From positions 275,497,174-275,561,173 of the forward strand of contig CM062804.1 of assembly GCA_031772625.1 (NCBI GenBank): a DNA stretch of 64,000 nt, in the 5' to 3' direction. The stretch comes from Pinus tabuliformis (Eukaryota > Streptophyta > Pinopsida > Pinales > Pinaceae). The position numbers and the translations under genes were made by a program. Numbering within the stretch: the stretch's first letter is position 1; each line of letters starts with the position of its first letter. Below the pieces are notes generated by a model. It did not search any database, was not told the DNA's origin, and was given only the letters and a program-made list of their open reading frames with translations. Below are positions 14,571-25,361 of the stretch, piece after piece.

Positions 14571-17500
14571 TATGATTTATGAAGATAGAAGTGGTGACCC
14601 AACCAGATAAATACATTTCCTATTTCAAGATCTCTGTTAAAATTGATGTATTGTGTTCTCTCCAAGATGTGGTAACTCTGGATCCCAGAATGAAGTCTGG
14701 TGAGAGAGTATTGACTATGAGAAAATTCCTTTCTGATGTAGATGATACCATGAAAACAAGCATCTCTTAAGAGTATTCCTTCTCAATTTTAAGTCAGTGC
14801 AACCAAGAGATCATTGGGACAAGGGCTCTGAGGGTTTCACAAAAGTGGGTGAAAATGGTAAGACAAGAAGGAAACGGTAGTAGAAGCTTCCGAGGGAAAA
14901 CACGGAATCCAAGAACTTTTATGATTTCTTGTCTGATGAAACCCTATAGGAGGAAATCGAGATTGAAAAATTTGAAGAACCAAAGGACCATGAAACATTG
15001 ATGTAGGATCCTCCAACTAATACATAAATATGGGGGAAACCAGATCAACCCCAAGTGAGGAATGGGGATCTAGGGAACCCAACTGAGTCTCAGTGGCGAG
15101 ACGAAGAATTGGATATGACTCTAATTGAGGTAGGGATGGAAGATATAGATATAAAGATATTGCATAATGAGAATGATTCGATTTTCCACATATGTTAGAA
15201 CAGTGGAAGGAGCAAGGAATGTAAATGATCCACAAAGGATAAATATATCCGATACAATATCTATTCCTCACACATTCATAAACGAGACTTAGGGGAACAA
15301 GGAGAGCACATGGGGAACTAAAAGGGTTGGGAGTCAAAGTGTTAAGCGTAAAAAAAATCTAGACCCCCATGCTAGTTGAGAGGAAAAGAAGAAGGAAATA
15401 TAATAGTGTTTCCCTCGAGGAGCTTGATGCCTTATTGATAAACTATGGTAAGATGAAACCCTAGAACCCTAACTCCTCCTGCCTTCCATTACAATGAAAG
15501 TTTTAACATGGAATATAAGAGGTTTGAATAGCACAAGAAAAAAATAAAATTCTTAAAGAGAAGATTGAAAAGGAAAACCTAGACATCATCTTCATTCAAG
15601 TGACTATGTGTTCACCCAAATATCTGAAATATGATTGGTGGGAATTTTTAGGATATATATGAATATGTAGATATTGAAGCTTGGAATGTTACAAGAGGAA
15701 TATTAACCATGTGGAAGCGTCAGAAGGTAAAACTTATCTCCTCTGAATCCACTAGGTACTCCCTTTCTATAGTTATGCAATTTATTGGTTATTGAGATCC
15801 AATACTATGTATGAATGTGTATGGCCCCCAACGGATTTATGGGAAGCCTAAATTCATCAAATATTTGGAGGATATATGTAAATGGATACGACTCTTGAAA
15901 TGGATATTGGTAGAAGATTTCAACATGATCTTTACCTTGGAGGAGAGCAAAAGAGGAACAAGGAAACTATATTATGACTGAAAGAGTTTCCAGAACAAAG
16001 TTGGTGGAACTAGAAGCAGCAAATGGTATGTATACCTAGAACAAAAAAGAAGGGAAAAATATGTGGTGGAATCAAGTCTAGATATATGTTTAGCTTCAAA
16101 GGATATAATCCTCCAAGGAATCAGTGTAGAAGCCAATATCCTACATTATGGTGGATCTCATCACTCGCCTATCCTTTTGGATGTTAAGAATATGGGAATT
16201 CCAACAAACAAACACCTCATGTTTGAGGGATTTTAGTTGGATCATCCTAACTTTGCGAACAATATGAAATAATGATGAAAGGAAGTGGGAGAAGATAGAG
16301 GCTCTAAAATGTTTAAAGTGCAACAAAGACTAAAACAAGTCAAAGGTAAGATCAGATTTTTCAATAGGCATGAGGAGATTCAAATATTTTTAGCTAACGA
16401 GGGATATAATGATGAAAATAAAAAACTATAGAACTCCCTCTACTAGGAATTGGAAGAGAGATGCAGACAGGAGGATAAATTATGGAAACAAAAATATAGG
16501 GTTCAATGGATCCTTGAAGGAGAAAGGAATACTAAATTCTTCCACAAAAACATTGTAATCCATAGAAACCATAACAAAATTTTGAAATTGAAGGACGAGA
16601 AGGGAACAGCTGCCAAAGGCATCAGGTGTTTGACCAAATTCTAGTTTGAAGTTTTCAGGGATAGCAACCGAACCCCAAGGAGACAGATTAATCGAAATTC
16701 AGAAAATCTTGTGCAATGTCCCAAGGATGATCAATGAGGAGCATAATGCCAATATTGTGAGGCCCATATCTCAAGAGGAGGTGGAACAAGTAGTGCAATA
16801 TATGTCAAACGGTAACGTTCCTAGTCCAGATGGTTTCATTGTGGATATATTCATGCCTATTGGGATATTGTAGGTCAATATATATATGAAGTAGTGGAAG
16901 AATCTCGTAGATCAACAGATGTTCTTAAGGACTTCAATGCCAACCTAATTACTTTGATCCTGAAATAAAAAGAATCAAACTTCCCATATCAATATCATCC
17001 TATTTTTCTCTATAACATAATACATAAGATCATCTCTAAAGTTATAGCAAATTGGCTGAAGGTTTTTCTGCTAAGCCTGGACTCAAAAGAATAAGTGGGG
17101 TTTGTGGAGGGGAGAAAAATCCTAGAAAAAGTAATACAGGCTCGTGAAATCATCCAATCCCTCAAATCACCGAAAAAACAAGGGGTGGTAATTCAATTGG
17201 ACATAGCAAAAGCCTATGACAAAATGAGCTAGGAATATATGGAGTGCATGCTGCAGGATTTTGGTTTTAATCAACAATGGATCTAGTGGGTCATGTCAGT
17301 AGTCACTACTCCTAGCTTTTTGGTTTTGGTCAATAGGGCACCAACTAAACCCTTTTCGTCCACAATAGACATGAGGTAGGGAGTCCCACTATCTCCTTTT
17401 TCCTTTGTTCTACAAATGGAGGGACTCATCAAAATCATTAAAGTAGAGATTGCCACATGTGGGATAAAGGGGTTACAACCTCAACTAGAATCTAAGATAA

Positions 17501-17865
17501 CCCATACCAGTTCATGGATGATACCATGCTCAATGGTGTTCCTACTATCAAAGAAGCCAAGATCTACAAATATATTTTTTATGGCTTTTCCAAAGCTTTA
17601 GGGTTGTAGATTAACTGCTCAAAGTTAATGATTTTCTTTTTTAACACCGTATCGCTATGTGGAGAAATACCACAAATATTTTAGGATTCCAAAGGAAATC
17701 ATTTCCATAAAGTTATCTCGAAATAGCCTTGATAGATAATTCTCGTAAAATTTCAACATAAGAAACCCTAATCTCCAAATTACAACATAAGTTTAAGACG
17801 TTGACTTTTAGAGCGCATAATTTGGTAGGTAGATTAGTGTTCATAAAAGAAGTGTTCCAAGTCAT
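14570..17865 (+). mobile_element. Decayed L1-type LINE (endonuclease plus reverse transcriptase)
   Basis: Non-LTR retrotransposon that nicks target DNA and copies its RNA in place. The endonuclease begins at 15494 with MKVLTWNIRGL, the L1-family apurinic endonuclease start, followed by WILVEDFNMIF at about 15900 and a degenerate SDH-box (GGSHHSPILLDV) near 16145. RT upstream text lies at 16450-16640 (WKQKYRVQWILEGERNTKFFHKN), then VPSPDGF near 16820, ISKVIANWLK near 17040, VIQLDIAKAYDKM near 17190 and FMDDT near 17511 in place of FADDT. A C-terminal piece GRLVFIKEVFQ lies near 17830. Several in-frame stops and frame changes, for example after 16642, 16871 and in the endonuclease start, show it is dead. 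ORF1 is only weakly suggested at 14579-15400. The 3' end, tail and target-site repeats are missing: it stops where the duplicated small-gene segment begins. Confidence 0.85.
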
Positions 17866-18063
17866 ATGTATGTATACGTGATTTCTTTTACCAAAGCCTC
17901 TATCTCTCTATTTATACCTCCACCCGGCTTGTTCTCTTCAACATCGGATATCATTTCTATCTTTTTGGAATTATTTATAGTTTTACACCAACTCGTTCTC
18001 TTCACCATCTCATCTCATTTCTTTCTCATTCGATTTTTCTTTTTTTTTTTGCGGTCGATGTGA

Positions 18064-18531
18064 GTGGCGGTTTCAAAGCTGGTATTAGTGTTTGCATTTT
18101 TACCCTCTTCATACTATCTCCTATTACGGCTGATGATGGTGACTCTGTAAACCAGCTGGCAACGCAGGCACCATCATTGGGTAAACTGAATCAGTGCTGG
18201 CTGTTTTTTCTGTCTAACGCATGTAATTTCCAAAAAAAATTGTCTGAACGAGATCCAGTTACACTATAAAATATATATATATATATGAATCTAGTTGTAA
18301 AATTGCTACTAATTGTAAGAAATTTTGATGTCTGCGTGTTTAGGGCAAGTAGCACCGCTCAGGAAGGGTCGGTATAATGACGGACCTGGATGTTAGTGCT
18401 ACACGGAGTGCGGCGGGTATGGATGCTGCGAATGGTGCAGCCCAACGTGACACGAACATGCCGGAAAGATGGTACAAAACCCGCCGGCGACTATGACTAC
18501 TGCCAATATTGTAGCGACGAGAGCGGGTTGA
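18064..18531 (+). pseudogene. Decayed copy of the cysteine-rich secreted peptide gene
   Basis: This matches the gene at 29650-30120 along its whole length, including promoter text (CTATTTATACCTCCACCC), exon 1 (18064-18180), the intron (about 18181-18349) and exon 2 (18350-18531). The signal-peptide tail (TLFILSPITADDGDSV) and the C-terminal text (HAGKMVQNPPA, then NIVATRAG) are still legible. The start codon is not ATG, and the reading frame and cysteine core are disrupted, so it should not make the peptide. Because the intron is kept, it arose by DNA duplication and not by retroposition. Homology to the other copy runs from about 17890 to 18575. Confidence 0.8.
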
Positions 18532-18575
18532 GGGCTATTGGTGCATCGGATGTTAGGTCGTAGGCACTAGATTGA

Positions 18576-19440
18576 ATAATAATAACATCTTAGAGCCTAG
18601 TTATATATAACTATGTCAGGATACAGGCATGGATCTAGATAACAGCCGGACTCCATCACTTTGTTTACATGGATCTAGATAATGTTTTGCTAATGTTTAT
18701 TTGTTTTTGTGTGTTTATAATAACTTTTGGCCACTTTGATGACAGTGTATTTATAATAAATTTAAATTATTTTGATGAAAATTTTATTAATTGCTTGAAT
18801 GATTATTTATAGATAATTAATTGTTTCAATGTTTATTTACAGGCAATCGGAACAATTTTGAATATTTCAATAACCTTCTGTTTTTAATTATGACATGCTT
18901 TGACATTTTAATGATCAATTTCTTAAATGTTTTCATTTTTATTTTGGTGTATTTATAATAAGTTTGTGTTACTGTGATGATTGGTTTATTAAATATTTCA
19001 ATTTTTATTAGCAGGTTTTGTAAATAATTTTGAATATTTCATTCTCACTTTTTTTTTTCATTTAGTTCCAAGGTTATCTAGTGAAAAGAATGTAGAATAA
19101 GATTAAAAAGCGGTCTATTAAACAAGTAGTTGTCACCAAAAAAAAAATGGAAGTGGGTGAGTTTGGATTTTTTTTCGGAGATGTAAGAATTTTTAAGCTT
19201 CTGATATTTTATTAGATAGAAAAAACAGAAAAGAAGAAATTGGCTTTAATTTATTTTGTGATTACAGTGTTTTTAATTTGAAAAATTTATATTTTCTTTC
19301 TTTCTTATGGGAGAAGATGGATCTTCTTGAAGTGATCTTAAAAAATACCCAGTAACTTTTCGATGAACTAGTGAGAATATATGGTCTTTTAAGCAACACT
19401 ACCTCTTTAGATCAAAATGGTGGTCAAAGGAGCACACCAT
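18576..19440. other. AT-rich stretch with loose internal repeats
   Basis: No gene seen. Phrases such as GTATTTATAATAA followed by TTTTGATGA recur loosely at about 18715, 18750 and 18955, and TTTTGAATATTTCA recurs at about 18853 and 19030, suggesting old tandem copies. Confidence 0.4.
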
Positions 19441-19476
19441 TGTCAAAAAGAGTCTAGGTCATTCTGCATATGATGC

Positions 19477-19650
19477 ACCCATGGGAAGTGAAGGAAGGAA
19501 AAGGAAGAGGGTCTAAGATCTTCATTCTTGAATCTGAATTGCAACAATCAAAGTCAAACATAGACCTTTCTAACCCATGGGATGTGAAGGAAGGACAAGG
19601 AAGAGGGGCTAAGATCTTCACACTTGAATCTTTTGCCATGTGTCCAAAGT
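19477..19650 (-). repeat. In-frame tandem repeat of about 96 bp at the 3' end of a copia gag fossil
   Basis: The block around CCCATGGGAAGTGAAGGAAG at about 19478 recurs at about 19574, an offset of 96 bases. On the minus strand this gives two copies of a KILxPLPxPSFTSHG peptide. Confidence 0.75.
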
Positions 19651-21194
19651 TTGTAAAAGAATAACAATAACCAAGAAATAAACTTTGGTACATGGGAGAT
19701 GGAGATTTCCTTGATGTACTTCTGAAGACTTTTTGCCTTGATATCCCTTGATGATAATTATTGCTTCTCGCATCCTTGACAACATTTGCATTTCTTCTTG
19801 GAACATGACTTCCTTCATTAACGCCTTGACTCTTATCTTTACCTTTGCTAAAACTTGGAACATCAACATTTCTTTCTGATTTCTTCATATCCTTGTTGTT
19901 TGAAGAATTATGATTCTTTCTTGAGGATTCACCTGCATACCCGAGACCCAATTTATCAAATGGACATCTTTGATGTTTGAGGGTAACAATCTCTTCTTTC
20001 AATTTTTCACAATCATTATTCTTCTTAGTAAGTTGTTTCTTAATCTCTTCCTTAATACGCATATCTTCATTTGCTTCTAATTTAAGGGAGATGATATCTG
20101 ACTTCATTTTGAAGATTTCTACATTTTCCTTTGCTAAATTGCTCTCCATTTCTTCCTTGATCCTTGTAGCTTTACATGTTTTGGCCTTGAGAAGGATGAT
20201 GTTAGATTTTAATTCGAAGATTTCTCCATCCTTTGCTTTTAGTTGAAATATCATGGTGTTTCTCTCCTTTTCTGCTTCATCAACCTGTCCTTCTATGATT
20301 GGCAATGCTTCCATTGTCTTCTTAGCTCCTTGTGCTAAGTTTCTTGCTTCTTGTAGTTGAGATTTGGGAGAGGAGACCTCTACCTTGTACTGGCCAATCT
20401 CTTCTTCAAGTTTGTTCAAGCCCTTATGCCTTTTTTCAAGTTGACTTGACAAGGTATCTTCTCGTTTCTTTGCTTTATCCATTTGTTTTTTCATGGATAT
20501 GACTTCTTGATGATGCTTTATTTTACTTTGATGAACTTCCTTCTTAAGCTTGGCAAGATCTTCATCCCTTTCTCTTACTTGAAGCTTGATAAGGTCAAAT
20601 TTCTTCATTGTTTGTCTTCGTCACCAGCTAGTGCTTTCTTATTAAGTTCCTCGTTTTCCTTTTTCAAATTGATAATTTTTTCCATCACAGCCATAAGTTT
20701 AGTGAGAAGATATTCAACAGATTCTTTTTCGTTCTCTTCATCTTCTAGCTCTTCTTTAGCCTTGATGTCATCATTTTCGCTTTCAGCTTCTATGATGGGT
20801 TCTAGATTTTGTTCTTGATTTCCATCATGTTCTTAACTAGAGATCATGGTCAATGCTCCTTTTGAGTGAAGGCCATGAAGTTTGTCCCATATACCCTTTG
20901 CTGACGAACATTTTCCTAAATTGTTCTTTATAGAATCAGGTAGCCCATTCAATGCTATCAACTATCACTGATTTCTAGATTTCAATGCCTTGAGACTTTA
21001 AGAAATTCCTCATTCTTGTTTCCCATATATCAAAGTTTCCATTGAACCATGGAGCCTCCAAAAATTTATTGTCTTCTATTTCAGTGGTAGAGGGAGACAC
21101 ATCTTTACGAGGATTGGAGACTTTCTTGCTTTGCATTGCCATTTATGTTCTAATGATCAACCTTCAAGATGTTAGGCTTTTGAGTGAAGGTACT

Positions 21195-21208
21195 GGCTCT
21201 AATACCAA
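21195..21208 (-). other. Copia-type primer-binding site
   Basis: The minus strand reads TTGGTATTAGAGCC, close to the common plant copia primer site TTGGTATCAGAGCC (initiator Met tRNA). It lies just upstream of the gag start on the minus strand, as expected. Confidence 0.6.
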
Positions 21209-22099
21209 TTTTTCGAAATACTGAGAGGGTAGGGGTTGAATCAATATTTATTTTCAATTTTTATTTTTATCATTTAAATCATTTATATTTAAAACACAAA
21301 ATGAACAATAGGAATAAATGCTTTTATTGATATAATTTTTACAATAAATCAGGTACAACGTATATAGGGCTTCAACTAGTTGCCAAGCACCAACTTGGAC
21401 TTTTTGTGAGGTTCCAACTTCCAAGGCACCAACCTTGGATTTAGGAGCCACAACTCCAAGGACACCTATCCTTTCCTTATGTATTGTCTATATATGTTTG
21501 GTAGTTATTCTCTGCTCCCAACCCTATTGGACCTATGAGTTACTTTTGTTCTTCTATTGGCCGTTTGACTTCCACTTTTGTCTTGCTAGACCTTCGGCTT
21601 CCTTCTGTCCTGCTTGACCTTTAGCTTCCTTCTTTACTCAGCCTTTGGCTTCTACATCACCTTCTGCATCTGCTAGACCCTCGGGTTCCTTTGTTTCTTC
21701 CACGTCTAGCAAACCTTCAACTTCCTCTATTTTTTCCAGTACAACCATAATGAACTTTCCTTGTTCTTTGTTATAGATGCTTAATATGCCTAACTTTTGG
21801 CTTCCTTTTTCACTAGACCTTTCAGCTTCTCGACCTTCAACTCCTCGATCTCCAGCTTCTTCTATCTCTTTGAGTTCACCAATATTCAAAAGACACGTTC
21901 ATTTGGAAGAGAGGCCGACTTATGTTGTTGCATATTAAAATTACATCAAAGAGGTCCTTTCATCCACAAACTTAATTATTCACGGAAATCACATCACAAG
22001 AGAGGTTATACCCATGTTGGGGATGCCACGTGCCACGTCATTCCTTTAATCCCGCAATCGCAACTTTCAGAGGTTTGCACATAACATAGTGATTCCACT

Positions 22100-22377
22100 A
22101 CTGCTGATGGAGAGGATGCGATACAATCTTAAGTAGTTGTTAATAAACCCGTTGGGTCCACAACCTTATCACAATCAGTTGTTTTCCATTGTTGCATCTC
22201 TTCAAGACTTGTGATATGTGACAGATGTGATATTTCTATAGAGTTGTTACCATAAAATTATCGGGTCCGCAATACATATCACAATCGGCATATTTCAATG
22301 TGGCAAGGCTTTAAAGATGCTTGTGATGTGGCAGATGCGATGTTGTTTTACGTATATTATAATGGTCCTATGGGTCC

Positions 22378-22415
<38 letters not shown>

Positions 22416-22600
22416 ATAGATATATGTCACAATCACAGATTTTCAATGTGACACTCTTTTGCATTACGTAACTTCTGATGCAGCAGTTCTGGTATGGCGG
22501 ATGCGATATAACAATAGAGTGTGTTCTATTGGAGTAGAGGGGTCCATAGCTCATCGCAATCGACGGTTTATGGGACTTTGACTGGCAAATGTATTAATAA
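22100..22600. repeat. Diverged tandem repeats with GATGCGAT and GGGTCCGCAA words
   Basis: GATGCGAT or GATGTGAT recurs at about 22115, 22222, 22336 and 22498. Each is followed by a GGGTCC word and then by a CACAATC or CGCAATC word, suggesting three to four units of roughly 110-160 bases. An AT microsatellite has expanded inside one unit at about 22379-22412. No gene. Similar GCGAT/ATCGC words are common again at 57000-57620. Confidence 0.55.
22379..22412. repeat. (AT)n microsatellite
   Basis: A pure alternating TA run of about 34 bases inside one of the diverged tandem units. Confidence 0.9.
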
Positions 22601-22619
22601 TGACCTTAACCCCTGCATT

Positions 22620-24430
22620 TGACCATGATCTAAGGATTGACTATGAGATTGATAGATAAGATTGAGCGCGGGACTTCAGCCTCAATCAAGAAATTTTGTT
22701 ATTTCCTACCTCCTCTCTTCTGATAGCTATTTCTCCTATGACTTCTCTTCACTCTTCCGCTCTTCTGATAGTTTTCTTCTTTACTCCTCCGTTATCATTG
22801 CTCTACTGGATCTACTGCGTGATTTTCTATTCAATTATTTTTCAATTGACCTCCTGCGTCATTTATTGTTCAAATGTTGTTCAATTTTTGTTCAATTGAT
22901 GCTTCATTTGGTGTTAAATTTTTGTTCAATTGTTGTTCAATCTACTTGGGTCCTCCATCTCATCATATAAGCATATATCAAACTTTGAGCATCATGATCA
23001 ATGGGCATCAATGGGTAATCATGTATCAAATAATTTTCCATCAAAAACAGTGCTATATTGACATCAATGACAACCTATATTAATAATCTCCCACATTTTT
23101 GTAAATGGCAATATCCTTCTTCTCTCCCCCTTTCTCATCAATGGCAAAGGAGTGCACAAGGACTCCCCCTATCGAAGTTCTCTTCTTTTTACTCAAAATG
23201 AAGGATTGATGCCTCATTATCAACTAGCACATTATCCCCTCTTCATGTCTCAGAAATTCTTCATAATGCTTTCAAAAATGCTTAAAGATACTCCATTTCA
23301 ATGCTTCCAAATACGCTGCAAATAGCCATATGCCAAATGTTCGAGTCTAAGTTTTTATGCTTCTACAATTTGAATTTTATTGTCTTCACAGTCAGAATTA
23401 AGGAGTCTTTATAGTCGGAATCAGGATAAGATGCCACTAAAATTGTCATTCTCACTATCTTTCTTCAAATCAGGACTCCCTTGTATGTTTATGCTCATCC
23501 TTAAGTTACTGACCTATATTAGACTGCAAAACATTCTCCTTTCTATAGTCCTTTTGATGAGCCATATTTTCCTTGTGTCCTTGTAAAAGTCTCTACAGTG
23601 ATGGTGATTGAGGGAATCCCTTATTATTGTGCAATGATATGCCAAAATGATATGGAATCCTTGCTACAAAGTTGTGATAGAAAAGATCAGCAACTTCAAC
23701 TTGCTGACTGTGAATCCTCACTTCCAAATTGAGCCGACGATAATAAGGGTTTGTACAAGCCCAAACTTCAATCTACTTATGACTTGTGGATTGCAAGAAG
23801 ACCCAAAATTCTTACTGTTTCCTTTGGAATAATACAATACAGTGACTATGGGCTGTTACAGAAATATTACTCATACATGGCTCCAATCTTTACGGCTCAT
23901 AAATGAGATCTTCAAACAAGACTAGTCCACTGTGGTTAAAAGATTTACAAGTTGAAAAACTTACCTTGATGTTTCTACAAATCACCCTTTCTTATTGTTG
24001 CAACAAGGATGATGAATCTAAAGTTTTATAGAGAATTTGCTCAGGTTAGCTTTTCTTTTGGTAGGTACTGAACCAAGGGTATATGTATATATAAATATTC
24101 AAAACAATGTCATGTCCTAGAGTAGCCTTGTCACTGGAAATTATTTGCATTAGAATAACCCTGTTACTATAGTCATGAGACTTATATCCATATGGTTATT
24201 GTGAAGAATTTTCACTGTACACACAGGTCCGCAAACTTTTATGCTGAAAACATCACACTTCACCTTTATGCTTAGGTCACCGCATTTCATAATTTCATTT
24301 TGATATTCAGATCATTTTAGTACAACAGGTCCATAGGTCAATTAAATCTTATCTTCTTTCAACAAGATTCAAAATATGCGGAGATCAATGTCAGAAATCA
24401 CGATTTACAATGTTCAACATCTTCAATTTA
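22620..24430. other. No recognisable gene
   Basis: Low-complexity T-rich text with repeated TTGTTCAAT words at about 22860-22950, which give a spurious frame at 22662-22970. The remainder has only short frames with no recognisable domain. Confidence 0.45.
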
Positions 24431-24885
24431 GAAATCACGATTGTTGTTAGACCAAAAACCTACAAGTCATCTCCACTAGTATATTTTTGGTATCTAATCT
24501 GTGACTAGTTGAAATTTTTTTGCAATGCTTCAATTATGCTATATTCTTCCAAATACTCTTTCTTCAAGCTCCATTCCCAGATGTGTTTGCTTGTTGGAAG
24601 GTTGCCTCTATTATTGTCCTTGATTTAGCTGTTCTCCCATTATATCACTTGTTGGGAATCACGACTCTCGTTAGACCAAAACCTGCAAGTCATCTCCACT
24701 AGTAGAGTTCTATATCTAATCTGTGACTGGTTGACAACTTTTTGTAATGCTTCAATTATGCTAGATTCTTCCAACTACTCTTGCCTCAAGCTCCATTCCA
24801 AGATGTGTTAGTTTGTTTGAAGGTTGCCTCTATTACTGTGCTTGATTTACCTATTCTCCCATTATATCCCTGAGTCGAGACATTC
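24431..24885. repeat. Tandem duplication, unit about 224 bp
   Basis: Text beginning GAAATCACGATTGTTGTTAG at 24431 recurs from 24655 with scattered substitutions. Both units carry CAAGTCATCTCCACTAGTA, GCTTCAATTATGCTA and CAAGCTCCATTCC, and both end near TTCTCCCATTATATC. No gene in it. Confidence 0.85.
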
Positions 24886-25361
24886 AACTTCTGTAATACC
24901 AAAAACATAGTTATTTTCCCTAATTCTCTAGCATTGGATGGCCTTCTCTGCTACTCCAAATTCTACTTAGTGATCAAGTGGAAAACATCTTCAACAATAG
25001 TCCAAAGAATGGTTACAAGATCATGTTCTTCAATGTACTAATCCTGAGAAATGATATTTATCAAAGAATGATTGTTAATATAGCTAAACAAGGATTTCAT
25101 AAGGACCCTTTCATGAACATATTATGCAATAATGATCAAGAATCACAAGCTCCCCCTAACTGTATGCATGGTCTCTTTTTGGCAAAATCTCATCATCAAA
25201 CACTTGAAATATCAAGAATATCTTCATCAAGTCAACAAAATGTGTTGTTGGTTGGAGGGTTCAAGAGATGTTCAAACTATATTTTCTTTCTTCTCCATAC
25301 TTGTGTAACTTTCTTTTCTAGCATGGTTCTAGCTTGAGAAGGTGCCCAAATCAAGTTACAA
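24886..25361. other. No recognisable gene
   Basis: It holds a 119-codon + strand frame (24978-25337) with no recognisable domain. The frame abuts the copia fossil that begins at about 25362, so it is probably sequence belonging to that decayed element and not a host gene. Confidence 0.35.

Larger units (their letters stand above)
19440..21890 (-). mobile_element. Decayed Ty1/copia element: gag, primer site and LTR-like flank
   Basis: On the minus strand the gag start is recognisable at about 21000-21070 (FLEAPWFNGNFDIWETRMR, the copia gag N-terminus). A long coiled coil follows (384-codon frame 19454-20608), then CPFDKLGLGYAGES and a knuckle-like CYSFTNFGHMAKD. A primer-binding-like TTGGTATTAGAGCC lies at 21195-21208 on the minus strand, resembling the initiator-Met type. 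The 5' LTR should therefore extend to higher coordinates; text to about 21890 has a close relative at 27120-27625. Nothing of protease, integrase or RT was found. Broken; moderately old. Confidence 0.7.

Noticed and set aside
19454-20608. The 384-codon coiled-coil frame as a host structural protein
   Set aside because: It carries the copia gag signature (CPFDKLGLGY plus a knuckle-like motif), has a primer-binding-like site upstream, and has a relative at 25711-26925.
22662-22970. A 102-codon frame
   Set aside because: It is built on repeated TTGTTCAAT text and Phe/Leu/Ser-rich low complexity, with no domain.
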